This document shows, one piece after another, positions 1-11,703 of a DNA stretch of 64,000 nucleotides. Below the pieces are notes generated by a model that made no database searches, was not told the origin of the DNA, and saw only the letters and a program-made list of their open reading frames with translations. The DNA is from Chamaecyparis obtusa (taxonomy: Eukaryota > Streptophyta > Pinopsida > Cupressales > Cupressaceae): contig BSBK01002802.1 in the NCBI GenBank assembly GCA_027943335.1, positions 434,001 to 498,000 of the forward strand, read 5' to 3'. Every line of letters begins with the position of its first letter. Position 1 is the stretch's first letter. The translations under genes were made by a program, and so were the position numbers.

Positions 1-1255
1 TGTCAGCCATGATGAATCTTCAACAAGTCATCCTTTTCACTTGATCAAATATTCTTCATATGTCTTGTTCCTTGTGCTTCTTCCAACATGACTGTCCAGT
101 ATATCCTCAATCTCCTTAGTATCTGAACTATTTGCTAGAATACTCCACTGTGCTGCTGTGATCTCATCTTCAACACCTCCTCCATGATACTCTGTCAAAT
201 TTGAAATGTTAAACACTGGTGAAATATCTAGCTCAGTAGGTAATTCTACCTCATATGCATTTCATGAATCATGCTTCTTCAGTATCTTACATGGCCCAAA
301 CTTCTTCATTTTCAGCTTGTTGAATGTACCAACTAGAAATCACTCCTTCTGCAAATGAACCATGACTTCATCTCCAACCTAAAATTCTTTATGCCTCATT
401 TTCTCATCTGCCTTAGCCTTATACTGTGTATTCATCTTGGTAATGTGCTTCCTCACCTCCTCATGGATATTCTTCAAATGTTCTGCAAAATTTTCAGCTT
501 CAACACTACTTATTTCTCCTTTATCTATCTTCCTCAACTCAGATGCATTTATGTACTACTTCCATATATAATCCGATTTACTAGTGCTCCTGTTGATAGA
601 ATTATTATATGCAAATTGACTGTGGTAAAATCAAATCTCATCCTATTGGCTTATCTCCAACCAAACATCTCAACAAATTCTCCAAACTCCTATTCACCAC
701 CTCTGTATGTCCATCAGTCTGTGGATGATGTGATGAACTGAACTTCAAATCTATCTTAAACTTCTTCCACAATGTACGCCAGAAATATCTAGCAAACTTA
801 GTGTCTCGATTTGAAACTATGGTCTTTGGCAAACCATGTAGTCTCACTACTTCTCTAAAAAATAATTGTGCTACATGAACAGCATCATTAGTCTTTTTGC
901 AAAGAATAAAATGTGCCATCTTTGAAAATCTATCAACCACCACAAAAATTGAATCATGTCCCCGCTAAGTTCTCAATAAACTAAGAACAAAGTCCATACT
1001 GATATCCTCCCAAGGCTTCTCTAGTATAGGTTATGGCTGATACAACCTTGTATTCTGCTTCACTCCTTTTTCCATCTGACATACTCTGCAACTCTGTACA
1101 AACTTCTTCACATTTTGCTACAACTACGCCCAATAATAATTTTCACTAACCAAAGCAAGGGTTTTATCATGACTAAAATGTCTAGCCAATCCTCTGCTAT
1201 ACTTCTCTTTGATAAGATTCTCCCTCATAGAACTTTGTGGAATGCACAACTAACT
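1..1255 (-). pseudogene. Broken integrase and chromodomain of element A
   Basis: The reading runs from high to low coordinates. A zinc-binding stretch (about 1090-1180) is followed by the integrase core at 638-1010. That core contains ISMDF for the first catalytic Asp, a VSNRDTKF motif where SDRD is usual, and [15 protein letters not shown] carrying the catalytic Glu. A chromodomain-like tail at about 5-190 reads LDSHVGRSTRN, then TYEEYLIK, then EDSSWL, which matches the aromatic cage region of retroelement chromodomains that steer insertion to marked chromatin. Several stops and frameshifts separate the pieces. The Ser-to-Asn change next to the second catalytic Asp is a further sign of decay. 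Confidence 0.88.
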
Positions 1256-2745
1256 CCCCCTGAATAGCATATCATCCTGAATGATAAAATCCAACCACTT
1301 CGTTCTGTCTAGAGTAACAAGTTCTTTACAAGCTTTCCAAGCTTCACCAAAATCAGGATCCTCTAGATACAAATTTTTGACTTCCTTGAACCCAACCACC
1401 TTAATATGCATCTCTGTTAGCAATAGTTGCCTTCTGCTAAGCACATTTGCAACCCTATTAGACTTTCCACTTCTATGTTTCAAAACAAATGTATAACTCT
1501 GCAAAAACTCAACCCATTTCAAATGTCTCTGATTCAACTTTCCTTGACTATTCAAATATTACAAAGCTTGATGATCAGTATACAAAACAAACTCCTTAGG
1601 AAGCAGATAGTGTCTCCACTTCTTCAATGCTTGAACTATAGCATAAAACTCTTGATCATAAATAGAATTATTTTTCTTGGCATCATTCAACTTCTCACTG
1701 AAATAAGCAATAGGTTTTCCTTTTTGGCTCATAACAGCTCCTTTTGCAGTACCACTAGCATCACAATCTACTTGAAACACCTTATTAAAATTTAGAAGTG
1801 CTAAAATAGGTTGTTCTATAACTTTCTGTTTCAATAGTTTAAAACTCTTATCTGCCCCATTAGTTCACTTGAACTCTTTTCTATCCCCTCTCATTGTTTC
1901 AGTCAATGGTCCACAAATACTACTAAAATTTCTAATAAACTTTCTATTAAAGCTAGCCAAACCATGAAAAGATCTTACCTCAGTAGCACTCTTTAGAGTA
2001 GGTCATTCAAGGATAGCATGTACTTTCTCTTGATCCATTTTCAGGCTTTCTGCTGAAACTACAAATCTCAAATACACTAATTCCTTCTTCACAAAACTGC
2101 AATTCTTCAAATTAATCAACAATTTCTTGTCTCTCAACTTCTCAAACACTATACGAATATGCATCATATGTTCCCCCAATGTCTTGCTAAAGATCAAAAT
2201 ATCATCTAGGTAAACAATGACAAACTTACCCAAAAATTCTTTCAGAACCTCGTTCATGAACCGCATGAAACTGCTTGGTGCATTGGTTAGCCCAAAATCC
2301 ATGACTAACCACTCATACAGTCCTTTTGTCTTGAAGGTTGTCTTCCATTAATCTCCGTCTCTGATCCGAATCTAGTCATATCCACTCTTCATATCTATCT
2401 TTGAGAAATACACAGCCCCACTCAAACAGTCCATAATATCATCCACTCATGGCAATGGAAACTGGTACTTTATTGTGATCTTGTTTATTGCTCTAGAATC
2501 TGTACACATCCTCCATTCTCCATTATTCTTTGGTGTTAATACCGTTGGTAAAGCACAGGGACTCAGACTCCCTTGAATCAACCCCTTCTACAATAACTCA
2601 TGTACTTGTCTGTTCAACTCTTCACTTTCTACTGGTGTCATTCTATGTGCTACCTTATTTGGAAAACTGGCTCTTGGAATCAAATCCATCTGATGAATGA
2701 TCTTCCTTACCGGTGGTAATCCATCAAGTACATTATCAGATACAA
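1256..2745 (-). pseudogene. Broken reverse transcriptase and RNase H of element A
   Basis: The finger region around 2460-2640 reads [19 protein letters not shown]. The catalytic palm motif [12 protein letters not shown] falls near 2185-2225, inside a clean stretch at 2003-2302. The RNase H part at 1559-1834 shows [18 protein letters not shown] and ends with the connection-like VLYTDHQAL. This is the usual Ty3/gypsy RT-RNase H pair that copies the element RNA into DNA in the virus-like particle. In-frame stops occur between the clean stretches, including in the region before the palm, so no full enzyme can be made. Confidence 0.92.
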
Positions 2746-2749
2746 TATC

Positions 2750-3424
2750 TCAAAACTCATTCAACAAATCTGCAACCTCTGCAAGTACATCCTCCATTTC
2801 CTCTTTACTAGCTTTTGGAATTAAAGAAAAACACACATGCTCATGCCTCATACCATCTAAGAATTTTCTTCCATCAACAAAAGTTATTCTTGCATTACCA
2901 CATATCTTTTCTTCGGTCTCCTTCAATGGCTTTAGCTTATGTCGCACTCCATCCTTTGTCAAGGAATAGGTATTTGCATGATCATCGTGTACAACACATT
3001 TGTCAAACTACCACGGCCTACCCAACAACATGTGACATGCATCCATAGGTATGATATCACATAGTACCTCATCATGGTACCCGCCAATCTTGAACTCTAC
3101 TAGGCACTATTCACTGACCATGACCTTTTGGTCATCCTGCACCCAGGCAATCCGATAGGGATGTGGGTGTTTCTATCTCTTGAGCTTCAACTTTTTCACC
3201 ATCTTTTCTAACACCAAATTGTCAGTGCTTCCACTATCAATAATCACATCACAACATTTACCCTCACACTTGCATCTAGTGTGAAACAGGCTCCTCCTTT
3301 GTTCAGGTTCATTCTCACCACTCAGCAGGACTCCTCTGTTAATCAACATTTCTCCTTTTTTAGCCTCCATATGACCATCCACCAGATCATCCACCGTGAT
3401 CTCTTCCATTTTCTCTACTCTCAA
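2750..3424 (-). pseudogene. Aspartic protease region of element A
   Basis: The segment 3173-3424 carries DVIIDSGSTDNLVLEKMV, the DSG active-site motif of retroelement aspartic proteases. It is preceded by a Cys-rich CKCEGKCC stretch. The following part (2750-2962) reads as the linker between protease and RT that is common in this clade. The protease would mature the gag-pol polyprotein. The frame is interrupted between 2962 and 3173. Confidence 0.8.
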
Positions 3425-4196
3425 ACTTCTTGTTCAACTTTTTCTCTACTTTTAGGGAAAACTGATATGCCTCTTCAATACTATTCATTCGAACCAGATT
3501 CAGCTCCTCCTGAATGCTTGGCCTCAACCCATTAAGGTAACGGGAAACTTTCTCCTTATCAACTTCTGCATGGCCTATTCTTATGAGGATTCGATAGAAA
3601 TCCTCTGTATACTCCTGAACAGATCATCCCACTTGCTTCAAAGTTTGCATTTTCTTCAGTAGGTCAAGCTCATAATCAACAGGGATGAACTGTCACTTCA
3701 ATTTATCCACCATCTGATTCCATCTTATAATTTTATCTTTCCCTCTTCTATTTCACTCTAATTGAATCTCTTCACACCAGATGTTCGCATGACCTTTTAG
3801 TCTAGCCTTCACGAATTTGACCCTATCAAGATCCTCAATATCTTCATACTCAAAATATTCTTCACATTCATTGATCCAGTCGATCAACTCCTCTGGGTTA
3901 AGATTTTCTAAAAATGCAGGAACCTCAATCTTAGGTCTTTTTTCGATCTTGGAAATGGCCTAAAAAAGTCTTTCTTCCTCCTGATTTACAACTTCAACTT
4001 CTCTTTCTTGATCTTCTTCTTCAGCTTCATCCTCGTTTTCATTTCTGACATTAAGATTCATTCCTTTGTGAATCTCTTCTTGCAATGCTCGCACTTGTCT
4101 TTGGAGCACTCTAACCTTAGGTGTTACAACACCAGCTCTTCCACCACGTTCCCTTTGTGGAGGCATTTTTTTGATGCGCTCTGAAACTCTAACCAC
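3425..4196 (-). pseudogene. Broken gag of element A
   Basis: The best start is the ATG near 4170, which begins MPPQRERGGRAGVV. It is followed by a heptad-like segment (VRVLQRQVRALQEEI) and an acidic stretch of Glu and Asp residues. Fragments in other frames down to 3425 resemble the retrotransposon gag capsid region, with ESLNPEELIDWINECEEYFE-like composition near 3860-3920. No intact zinc knuckle is seen. The protein would form the particle core. Frameshifts are frequent. Confidence 0.72.
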
Positions 4197-4310
4197 GGTC
4201 CTGGTGCAAACTACCTCACAGTCAGTGATCTATTTACATAGAAACCCTAACCCACGGTCCTGGTTCAAACTGCCTCACAATCGATGATCTATTTACACAC
4301 TCAGGAACTC

Positions 4311-4325
4311 CTACTCTGATACCAC
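4311..4325 (-). promoter_or_regulatory. Primer binding site of element A (initiator Met tRNA type)
   Basis: On the - strand the sequence TGGTATCAGAGTAGG begins two bases after the LTR end. Its first 11 bases match the complement of the 3' end of plant initiator methionine tRNA, the usual primer for minus-strand synthesis. Confidence 0.9.
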
Positions 4326-4326
4326 T

Positions 4327-5174
4327 TGATGAAGGGTGCTCCCCTTAATACCACAAACACATAACAAAAATAGAGAAATAATAACAATATGCAAGAACAG
4401 AAAATTGGCTACTTATTATCTCCATAAATGTGGAGTTACAAACTTTCAGAATTACAATATGCAAAGCCACATGGACATTCCCTTACAATATTCTATAGGA
4501 AAAAGCCTCAAATCAATACCCAGAACTATCCCGAACTGCCTAAGACAACACTACAACTTTCCTTATATAGGCAATTTTCCACCACCTGGGAAGGTTCTAG
4601 AATTTTTAGCCAACAAGACCGACCAAACTTAGAATTATTTTATTTTTTATTTTATTACATCAAAGTCGGCTCAAAATAACTTTTGAAACCCAAACAGAAA
4701 TTTTGAAGGAAAATCATCTTCCGCCATTTTAAGTGACCCAACTTCTGGAGACCATAAGTCATCACCCATTTACCCGATTGACTATTAAAACCCCATTTCA
4801 GAAAGGGCACGAGGAGCTCTACAATGCTTGAATCAAGAAAATTTCACTTATTCAAAAATTCAACCTGATCCGGGGCCTCTAAAGCCTTCAAAATTGAGTT
4901 CAAAGTTTCTGTACCCTATTTCCAAAACTAAAAAGTTTCAATATCTTTAAAACTAAACTTGATCTAGCAATGAAACTTTACAGGTGGGCTAATATGACTA
5001 AGAGGAACCTCCAACTATGAAATCATAATATTTCAAGATCGTATAACCAACTTACTAAAAATAGCAAGTTTCCATAAATAGCAACTCTACACAAGATAGC
5101 CCTTATTGAAAAGAAACTAGAAATATTTTTGGGTGATGCAAGATTGTTCTTACACCCAGGATGCTCCTGCATCA
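4327..5174 (-). repeat. 5' LTR of element A
   Basis: The segment begins TGATG and ends CATCA on the + strand, so the terminal TG..CA dinucleotides sit in a 5-bp inverted repeat. It lies directly next to the primer binding site and is about 848 bp long. It ends exactly where the underlying chromovirus relic resumes. The partner LTR is outside the window, so the age cannot be estimated. Confidence 0.88.
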
Positions 5175-5212
5175 ATATTCCAACTAGGAACATTTCCTTC
5201 CAAAGATAGACC
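5175..5212. other. Sliver of the older chromovirus relic between elements A and B
   Basis: These 38 bases match 29067-29104, where the same sequence is uninterrupted by B. The match continues at 15038. The segment shows that A and B were inserted about 40 bp apart into the same older repeat. Confidence 0.85.
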
Positions 5213-6209
5213 TATACACACAAAAGTTGTGCACTTTTATGGATCCTTACATGTAAGGAAACTCAAGAATGAGCCCTCACAAATTGATCCATAGCTCTCT
5301 ATGCATGGAGTTGCAAGATTATGAATTTGCTCTCAACTAGAGCTATTGAGCTTGTGACCTTGCTAGTCAACCATACAATGAGAGATTCGAATGAGGACAA
5401 GGGAAAGAGTGCCAATATCCCCAAAATATCAAAGTATGCAATGCAATGCAAATCTAAATGAGAATGCAAACTATTCTATGGAAATGAAAGTACAAATTAA
5501 GCTATTGAAAGGAAATACAAAGGATTACAACCTTCTTAATTAAGCTATGTGAAGCTATCTATTGCGTAAAAGAAACTAAGCTATGAAATGAAGCTATGGA
5601 TGCTATGATAATGCAAGAAATAAAGTTTAAACTATGAAGCTATGAGGAAATCCAAGAAAAGCTTGATGTAGCAATGATCTCCAAAAGCTCCAAATGCACC
5701 TAGAAAACCTGCAGCATAACAATAGCATGAAAGAGATGGATGCAAATGAAGGAGAGAGATCTCCTTTTATAAGAAATGCAAAGGAATGGACCATTGAGAT
5801 TAAGAGGCAAAAGACTTAATCAACGGTGGAGCTTGAAAGAGGAGCAATCCATGTGCACAAGTATCCTCCAATAGGAAAATAGAAGTTGACTTTATGTCTA
5901 TATGAGACAAAAAGTATTTTTTTCCTTTTTATAAAATAGGAATAATGCTTTATTTGTGCAACATAGGATAAGAGGAAAAGTGGGGCTTTTTATTTATTAA
6001 AAGGGGAGAAAATATTCTTTTTGAATAAATAAAAACTTTAGGATAAAATGGTTAGCCCATAGGATAAAAATATAATATATGATCGAAATTAAAATTTGAT
6101 CAAGAAATTGATAGTGTTGAAAATATTGATTATTGATAAAACTGATTCAGGATAAATAAATCAAATAAATGGGGCCCAAAGTCTAGGTGACCATTTTTGG
6201 GTGCATACA
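5213..6209 (-). repeat. 3' LTR of element B (left copy)
   Basis: This is a 997-bp copy matching 14045-15032. On the + strand it should begin TGTACACACAAAAG, but here the G of the TG end is mutated to A (TATACAC). It ends TGGGTGCATACA. It contains many short AGCTATG-type repeats near 5485-5650, which could be part of the U3 control region. Confidence 0.94.
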
Positions 6210-6222
6210 TTTGCCCCTCTTT
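6210..6222 (-). promoter_or_regulatory. Polypurine tract of element B
   Basis: On the - strand AAAGAGGGGCAAA lies directly against the LTR start TGTATGCACCC. This is the expected position and composition for the plus-strand primer. The same tract is preserved at 57538 in element D. Confidence 0.88.
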
Positions 6223-9200
6223 GACTAATGTGTGATCGATTTGAGAACACATGTAGTCAATGAATGAAGTTGAAATGTGAGATCAATTTGGGATCACAAA
6301 ACAACTCAGATATGAGGTTGATTCGGGATCACATCCGGACAAAGCATAAACAAAGGCCTTTGAATATGAGGTCGATTCGGGATCACATTCAAAGTAAGAG
6401 ATAAGAATCTGAAATTTGAGAAAAAGCTCACAGAAAGATAGCTGAATCAAGAAAATCAAAGAATCAGGGATGAGAATCCCATAAATATTGCCCCCTCGGA
6501 ATTAAAATTGAAATTAGATGAAGAGGAACAGCAAAATCGATAAGGTTGATCAAATCATAAGAAAATCATAATCGAAGGTAAAAGTCAATAGATTAACCAT
6601 TAGGCAATGAAACATGCCCCAGTGAGGAAGTAGAAAAATAGAAATAGAAGACTAGAAATAGAGTGAATGAAAGACTAGAAAATTTGAGAGACATGGAAGG
6701 AAGAAAGTCCATCGAAAATCAGAGAATTATACCTCAAAAGGTCAATCAACTGCGTAGAAGAAAGAAAATTTTGAAACACAATTTTGACTAGCAAGATGAC
6801 CTCAAATTTTGATTTTGAGTCCAAAAATGGATCCAGGATGTCGAAATTAGGTAGGGGTGCAATTTTTGCGCAATTCTGAGGTGTTTTAAAAATTGGTCAA
6901 AAAGGTCAAAATTCTATAGGAATAGAAAAGGATGTGATATGAAAGACAAGAAGTGAAAGACATGATTGAAAAGAAGTGGAAGGTGAGCACAGTCAACTGA
7001 CAGGTCCACATAAGATGAAAAGGAGAGCTCTCTCCATATGCAAGGTGCAAAACTAGACTAATATGAACCTAAAAATACAAGCTACTATGAAAGTGGTTGA
7101 CTTGCAAGGTCACAATGCTTATAGACATCTAATTATCATCATCAAGCATTAGGTAGCGCCGTAAGATTATACAATGCAGACTAGCATGACTATGTAGATA
7201 TGAATATGATCTTTATTAGATAGAAATGTGGAAATCCCACCTAGGCATCAAAGACATGGAGGTCGAGATAACTAATGCAGTGAGATCACCTAAGTTTGAT
7301 ATGGCAAGATTATGCTTGTACCAAGACACATGAAAGTCAGGATAACTAGAAGCATGCACTCACAAAACAGTCAAGGATAATACCTTTTCAACCCATAGTG
7401 TCAAGTAAGATGAGCATAAATGCTCATGACAGTTAGGATCAACAAAATATACCCGCAAGCAGATAAAGAAATAAAACATGTTCTCATACCCTCAGTCTTC
7501 TAGCTATGCATCATCAAAAACTTCTCAGGGAGGGACCACTCATCAAAGAAATCCTCATAGACAGCACATAAAGAAAAATAAAGTCAACATATCTCAACAA
7601 GTCGATTGTTTAAGTGTGTGTGTGTGTTGGTCATAGAGTCAAACTTTGAGTATCACATTTGCAAATGAGCAATGTCACATCATACTAGACTGTTGGGTAA
7701 GACATCTGATAAGTGTTAAGAAACACTCAACACAAGGGTAGTGTTGAGAAACACTATTTAGGGTGGTGTTGAAAAACACCTGTTGTGAAATGCCCCAAGA
7801 GATAAATGCACCTAAAGGACCTATGCGAACAGTTATGCCCCCTAGACAAAGGTAAAGACCAATTCTAGACTAAGCCAAATAAGGTCAAGGTATGATGGAG
7901 AAAGGCTCAGTGTCGAGAATGCATGCTAAGAAATAGGGGTGCAAAAGGCCTCAAGTAGCACCTATTTCTAGGTTTTTACCACTTGGATTTATTGCAATTT
8001 TCTTTTTTCTTTTTTTCTTTTTTTATTACCAAGGCGCCTGTTACCAAGTTTCCACCAAGACACTTTTTCTTTTTCTTTTTTTTCTTTTTTTATATTTTTT
8101 CAGGACTTTTTATGCTTTTTAGGATTTTTTTAGCATCATATATGAATTTTTTTGGCATTTTTTCAAGACCAATAAAATATGTACAAAGGATGCCCCCAAA
8201 TAGAACGGGCATTAAACTCATGAGCAAGATCACATCGTGTAGTCCCAATATCTAGCAATGTGGAGGACAAGATGGATAAGCAAGCTGGTGAATGAGATGG
8301 AAGACAAGAGAATGAAGGAGAATGAAGGGAAGAAATCCTCAAAGGCAAACTCCTCAAGAGTACCCAAGCTAGGGAAAAATTATCATGCAAAGCACATTTG
8401 GACAAGCAATGAAAGGCCAGCATAGGATAAGTCATAAAAGCGTAATGCAAAAGAAGGAAGGGATGCAGTCCAAAGGAGTAGACATATCAAGAGGCTTTAT
8501 AGCATCGTGTTTTACTCTTTTTTATTAGATCAAGACCAAGGGGGAAAAGGATACCGAAAGGCTAGAATGAATGGAGGAAAATAAATATGAAGGCTAAACA
8601 TGAAAAGAATGAAAGCAAGATCATCGTAAGATGACTCACAAGATAGCCAAATATTTGTATAGGTCAACATTGCCAAGATCAAAGATGAAATGGATGAAAT
8701 ATATAGAAGAACTACACATGATGCCTAATTGCCAAGTTTTCATCACGATACTTATCCAAGGCACTACAAGGGAGTGGTTTTCACCATAGGATGAATTTAT
8801 TTCTCTTTACTTTTGCTACCAAGGTGCCTGTTTCCAGGTTTTCACCAAGGCACATTTTTAATTTTTTTTATTTTTTTTATTTTATTTTCTTTTTGAATTT
8901 TTCTATTTTTTGAATTATTTTTATTTTTATTTTTATTTTATTTTTTTTGAATTTTGTCTTTTTTCAAAGAAGGCAAGCTTTTTAGATAGTGCTCCTTAAA
9001 AGGATAAACCATGATATGCCAAGGATTCAAAATGATATGCTCAAAGATGCTTATAGAGAAAGGAAAATGGAAGAGAAAAATGGAGGATAAGGTTTTATGT
9101 AAAGCGAGTGAGATTGGAAGATAGGAGGAATAGGCAAATGAGGAAAAATGATAGAAGTAGAAGAATAATGAATGGAAGGATTGTGAAAAGGTAGATGGAA

Positions 9201-9594
9201 AGGAAGGCAAGATCAACGTCAACACACACCTTGAAGGGTGGCGAGCGGATGGAGAAAATGTGAATTAAGGAACATGTGAAGGAATATGACGAATGTTTAG
9301 CAGAGGTTGCAGTTCAGGCACATGGAATGGAAGAATATTTTTGGAAGAAGATGAAGTGGAAGCCTTTGGAAGCTTGAATGTCAACTTCACTTTTTGTTCA
9401 AAATGAGACTCTTTCAAGAGAGACTTTGGAATCCATATAGTGTTAGGCTTTTTATTTCCTTTTGATGATTTAGAGAGAATATTTTCAATGATGGATTTTG
9501 GAACCCATACTTGTCTTGTAGTTTTCTTCCTAGATATCTCTTTTGACTTTATGTATCCATGTCGATTAGAAGAGACATGGTGATCTTCTTTTTT
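6223..9594 (-). other. Long non-coding 3' region of element B
   Basis: No coding motif is seen in these 3.4 kb. The region from 6223 to about 8460 is homologous to 57550-59480 of element D, which argues for a shared family. Near 7955, 8026 and 8818 a motif of the type GGCGCCTGTTTCCAGG, followed by a CACCAAGGCAC block, precedes long T-tracts (A-tracts on the element strand). Short hairpins lie at 7712-7780. ORFs in the T-tracts (for example 7983-8255 and 8938-9225) are low-complexity artefacts. Confidence 0.75.
7712..7780. repeat. Cluster of three perfect 6-bp-stem hairpins
   Basis: Three sequences with 4-base loops follow one another: AGTGTTAAGAAACACT (7712-7727), AGTGTTGAGAAACACT (7740-7755) and GGTGTTGAAAAACACC (7765-7780). 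The last has G-C in place of the outer A-T pair of the other two. Equivalent hairpins occur in element D at 58915-58982. Confidence 0.75.
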
Positions 9595-11703
9595 TTATGG
9601 ATTCTTGTATTTCTTCTTTTTCTTATATTGACCATTCAAGTTGCTTCCAAAAGACTTGGGACTTGTGGAAGGAGGAGAATATGACTGGTTTAGATGGGTG
9701 GGTGGATGAAAAAGATTCAAGGGTATGCATCTATGTTGATCTTGAGGGAAGATAGGAGATGGAGGGACATAAGGACCCAAGATGGATGAAGAATTAGGAG
9801 AGTTATGAGAGGAAAGTGAAGGGACATAAGAGCCCAAGATGGAAGGAAGATGTGAAGCCCTTAGCAATGGTGGAAGAGGTCCAAGGATGGACGTGGAAGA
9901 TACAAAAGGATAATCAATAGTTTCATCAGCATCTATATGACAACCAAAGATATCAGCATCTTTAGAGTGAGCATTAGGATTTTCAATAGGATTGTGCACA
10001 TCTTGAATAGGAGCAACTTCATTGATAGAATCGTTCAAAGCTTGCGAAGACTTAGGAAGAGTAGAAAGTGGAAGCGAACATGGAATGGTAGAACAAGAAG
10101 ATGGAAGGCTTCGATCTTGACAAGGAGCTTTGGATAGCATAAGCATATCATTTTTTTCTTGATTTTCAATAGGCTTAACATTGGAAGTAACAACACTATT
10201 TTTAATAACCTTAATGGAAGTATCATCTTTGGAAAGCACAACTATAGTAAGGTTATTTTGATTTTCAATAAGCTCAGTGGTGTAAGTAGTAGCTTGATCT
10301 TGCTTAGGAAAAGACTTAAGACATGGTGGAATGAATGAGGAAGGGCGTAAAGGATCAAAAGAACCATGAAATGAATGAGAGATATTATTAACGGGATTGG
10401 ATGACATGGAGAGTTCTTGATCTTGATCTTTTTTTATGTTCTTTTCTTTATCATTTTTAGAGTCCTCTTGACATGGAGCCACTTCTATAAACAAGGAAGC
10501 ATGTTGGAATTGTATGGAAGACTTTGGAGGAGATGCTGAAAGACTAGCTAAAGTAGGCATTATAGCACATAAAGGTTTAAGCTCTTTAGGTTTAGCATGA
10601 TTGAAAGTATTTGCAGCCAAGTGAAAGTTAGTTTGAGTTTCTTTAAGAGGGGGCCCTTGAGAATAACTATAAGGAACCGCATGAAAAGCCTTAGGATCTT
10701 TGTTGGATGAAGGATTTGTGAAAGATTTGGAAGACTTAGCGACTTTAGGAGATGTAAGGGTATTGGAGGAAGTAGAGGATGAAAGGGAACCATCACAAGA
10801 CAAAGGTTTAGCATTAACATGATCTTGCTTGAGAGTTTCATCTTTATTTTCAGCATGAGATTTCTTAGAGGAAGAATTCTTATAGTATTGACATTTTAAA
10901 TTGGCACGGTGCATTTTATAGTCCTCAGTAGTAGTAGATGGATCACAATCAAGGTATTGTTCACAGAACTCATCAAAGTCTTTTTCAAAATTAGAATCAT
11001 AAGGATCACCATCACGATCTACCCAATAGGATGACCCTTTAGCAAGCACAAGCACACGACAAGGAGGACTCTTAGGAATAGAAGTGTCATAGGTATCACT
11101 ACATTGTCCATCATCATAGTCATCATAGTCATCATAGGTGGGTGTGTCACTCTTCGTGGAAGAGGTATCATAAGGACTATCACATTGTTCATTATGGTAT
11201 GTCTTGTGAAGAGAAGTAAGACTCTTTGAAGAAGTAGAAGAAGAATGAGATCATGAAGAAGAGGAAATTGAAGACTTGGTGTAGGAAGAGGACTTGGATA
11301 ATGAAGAATTTGAATAATGTTTAGAAGAGTCATGATAAGATTTGGAAGATGAAGAATGTGAATAGTGTTTAGAAGAATTGTGATAAGATTTAGAATGTGA
11401 GGAATGATGAGAAGATTTAGAAGATGAAGAATATTTGGATGAGATCATGAGTATGATTCTAGAAAAGGCATCTGATTTAATTGATTTTTCTTTTATTTTT
11501 GTCATAAATTCGTCACTCATGAAAATTTTGGAGGAACAACATTTTTTGAATACATCAATGAGCTCAAGATCATCTATTCTTAATAAAGGTTTCAAAACCA
11601 GATAATCAAGATTCATGGTTATAGAAGAGGAGGAATCAAGCATGGAAGAAATGAATAGATGAATAGAAGAAGGTAGACTAGATGGTAAGAGGAAAAGAAT
11701 CAA
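9595..11703 (-). pseudogene. Serine-rich protein of unknown function carried by element B
   Basis: One frame runs from the ATG at 11703 to the stop at 9595, about 700 codons, broken only by a single TGA at 11251-11253. The N-terminal 60 residues are mixed and fold-like (NLDYLVLKPLLRIDDLELID, then FKKCCSSKIFMSDEF). Next come His/Tyr/Ser repeats such as SKSYHNSSKHYSHSS, an acidic YDDYDDYDDGQ stretch, and a short conserved-looking SSYWVDRDGDPYDSNFEKDF segment with nearby Cys residues. A long Ser/Pro/Asn-rich tail ends in a lysine cluster. It is not a recognisable gag, pol or envelope protein. GTG at 11055 is a possible start for the second half, but the continuity of the frame argues for one original protein. 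An earlier or later ATG (for example the one starting MNLDYL) could also be the start. Confidence 0.6.

Larger units (their letters stand above)
1..5174 (-). mobile_element. Ty3/gypsy chromovirus (element A), left part cut by the window
   Basis: Read on the - strand, the order is 5' LTR (4327-5174), primer binding site, gag, protease, reverse transcriptase, RNase H, integrase and a C-terminal chromodomain. This is the layout of Ty3/gypsy chromoviruses. The coding region is split over many frames and stops, so the copy is dead. The 3' LTR and polypurine tract lie left of base 1. It sits inside an older chromovirus relic whose sequence resumes at 5175. Comparison with the second relic copy near 29065 makes ATATT the likely target duplication, but the other end is not visible. 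Confidence 0.93.

Noticed and set aside
355..741. Forward-strand frame over the gypsy integrase region
   Set aside because: It is the reverse complement shadow of element A pol; the - strand carries the recognisable motifs.
9937..10856. Several Leu-rich frames opposite or overlapping the element B ORF
   Set aside because: They arise from the Ser- and Lys-rich codons of the long frame read in other registers.
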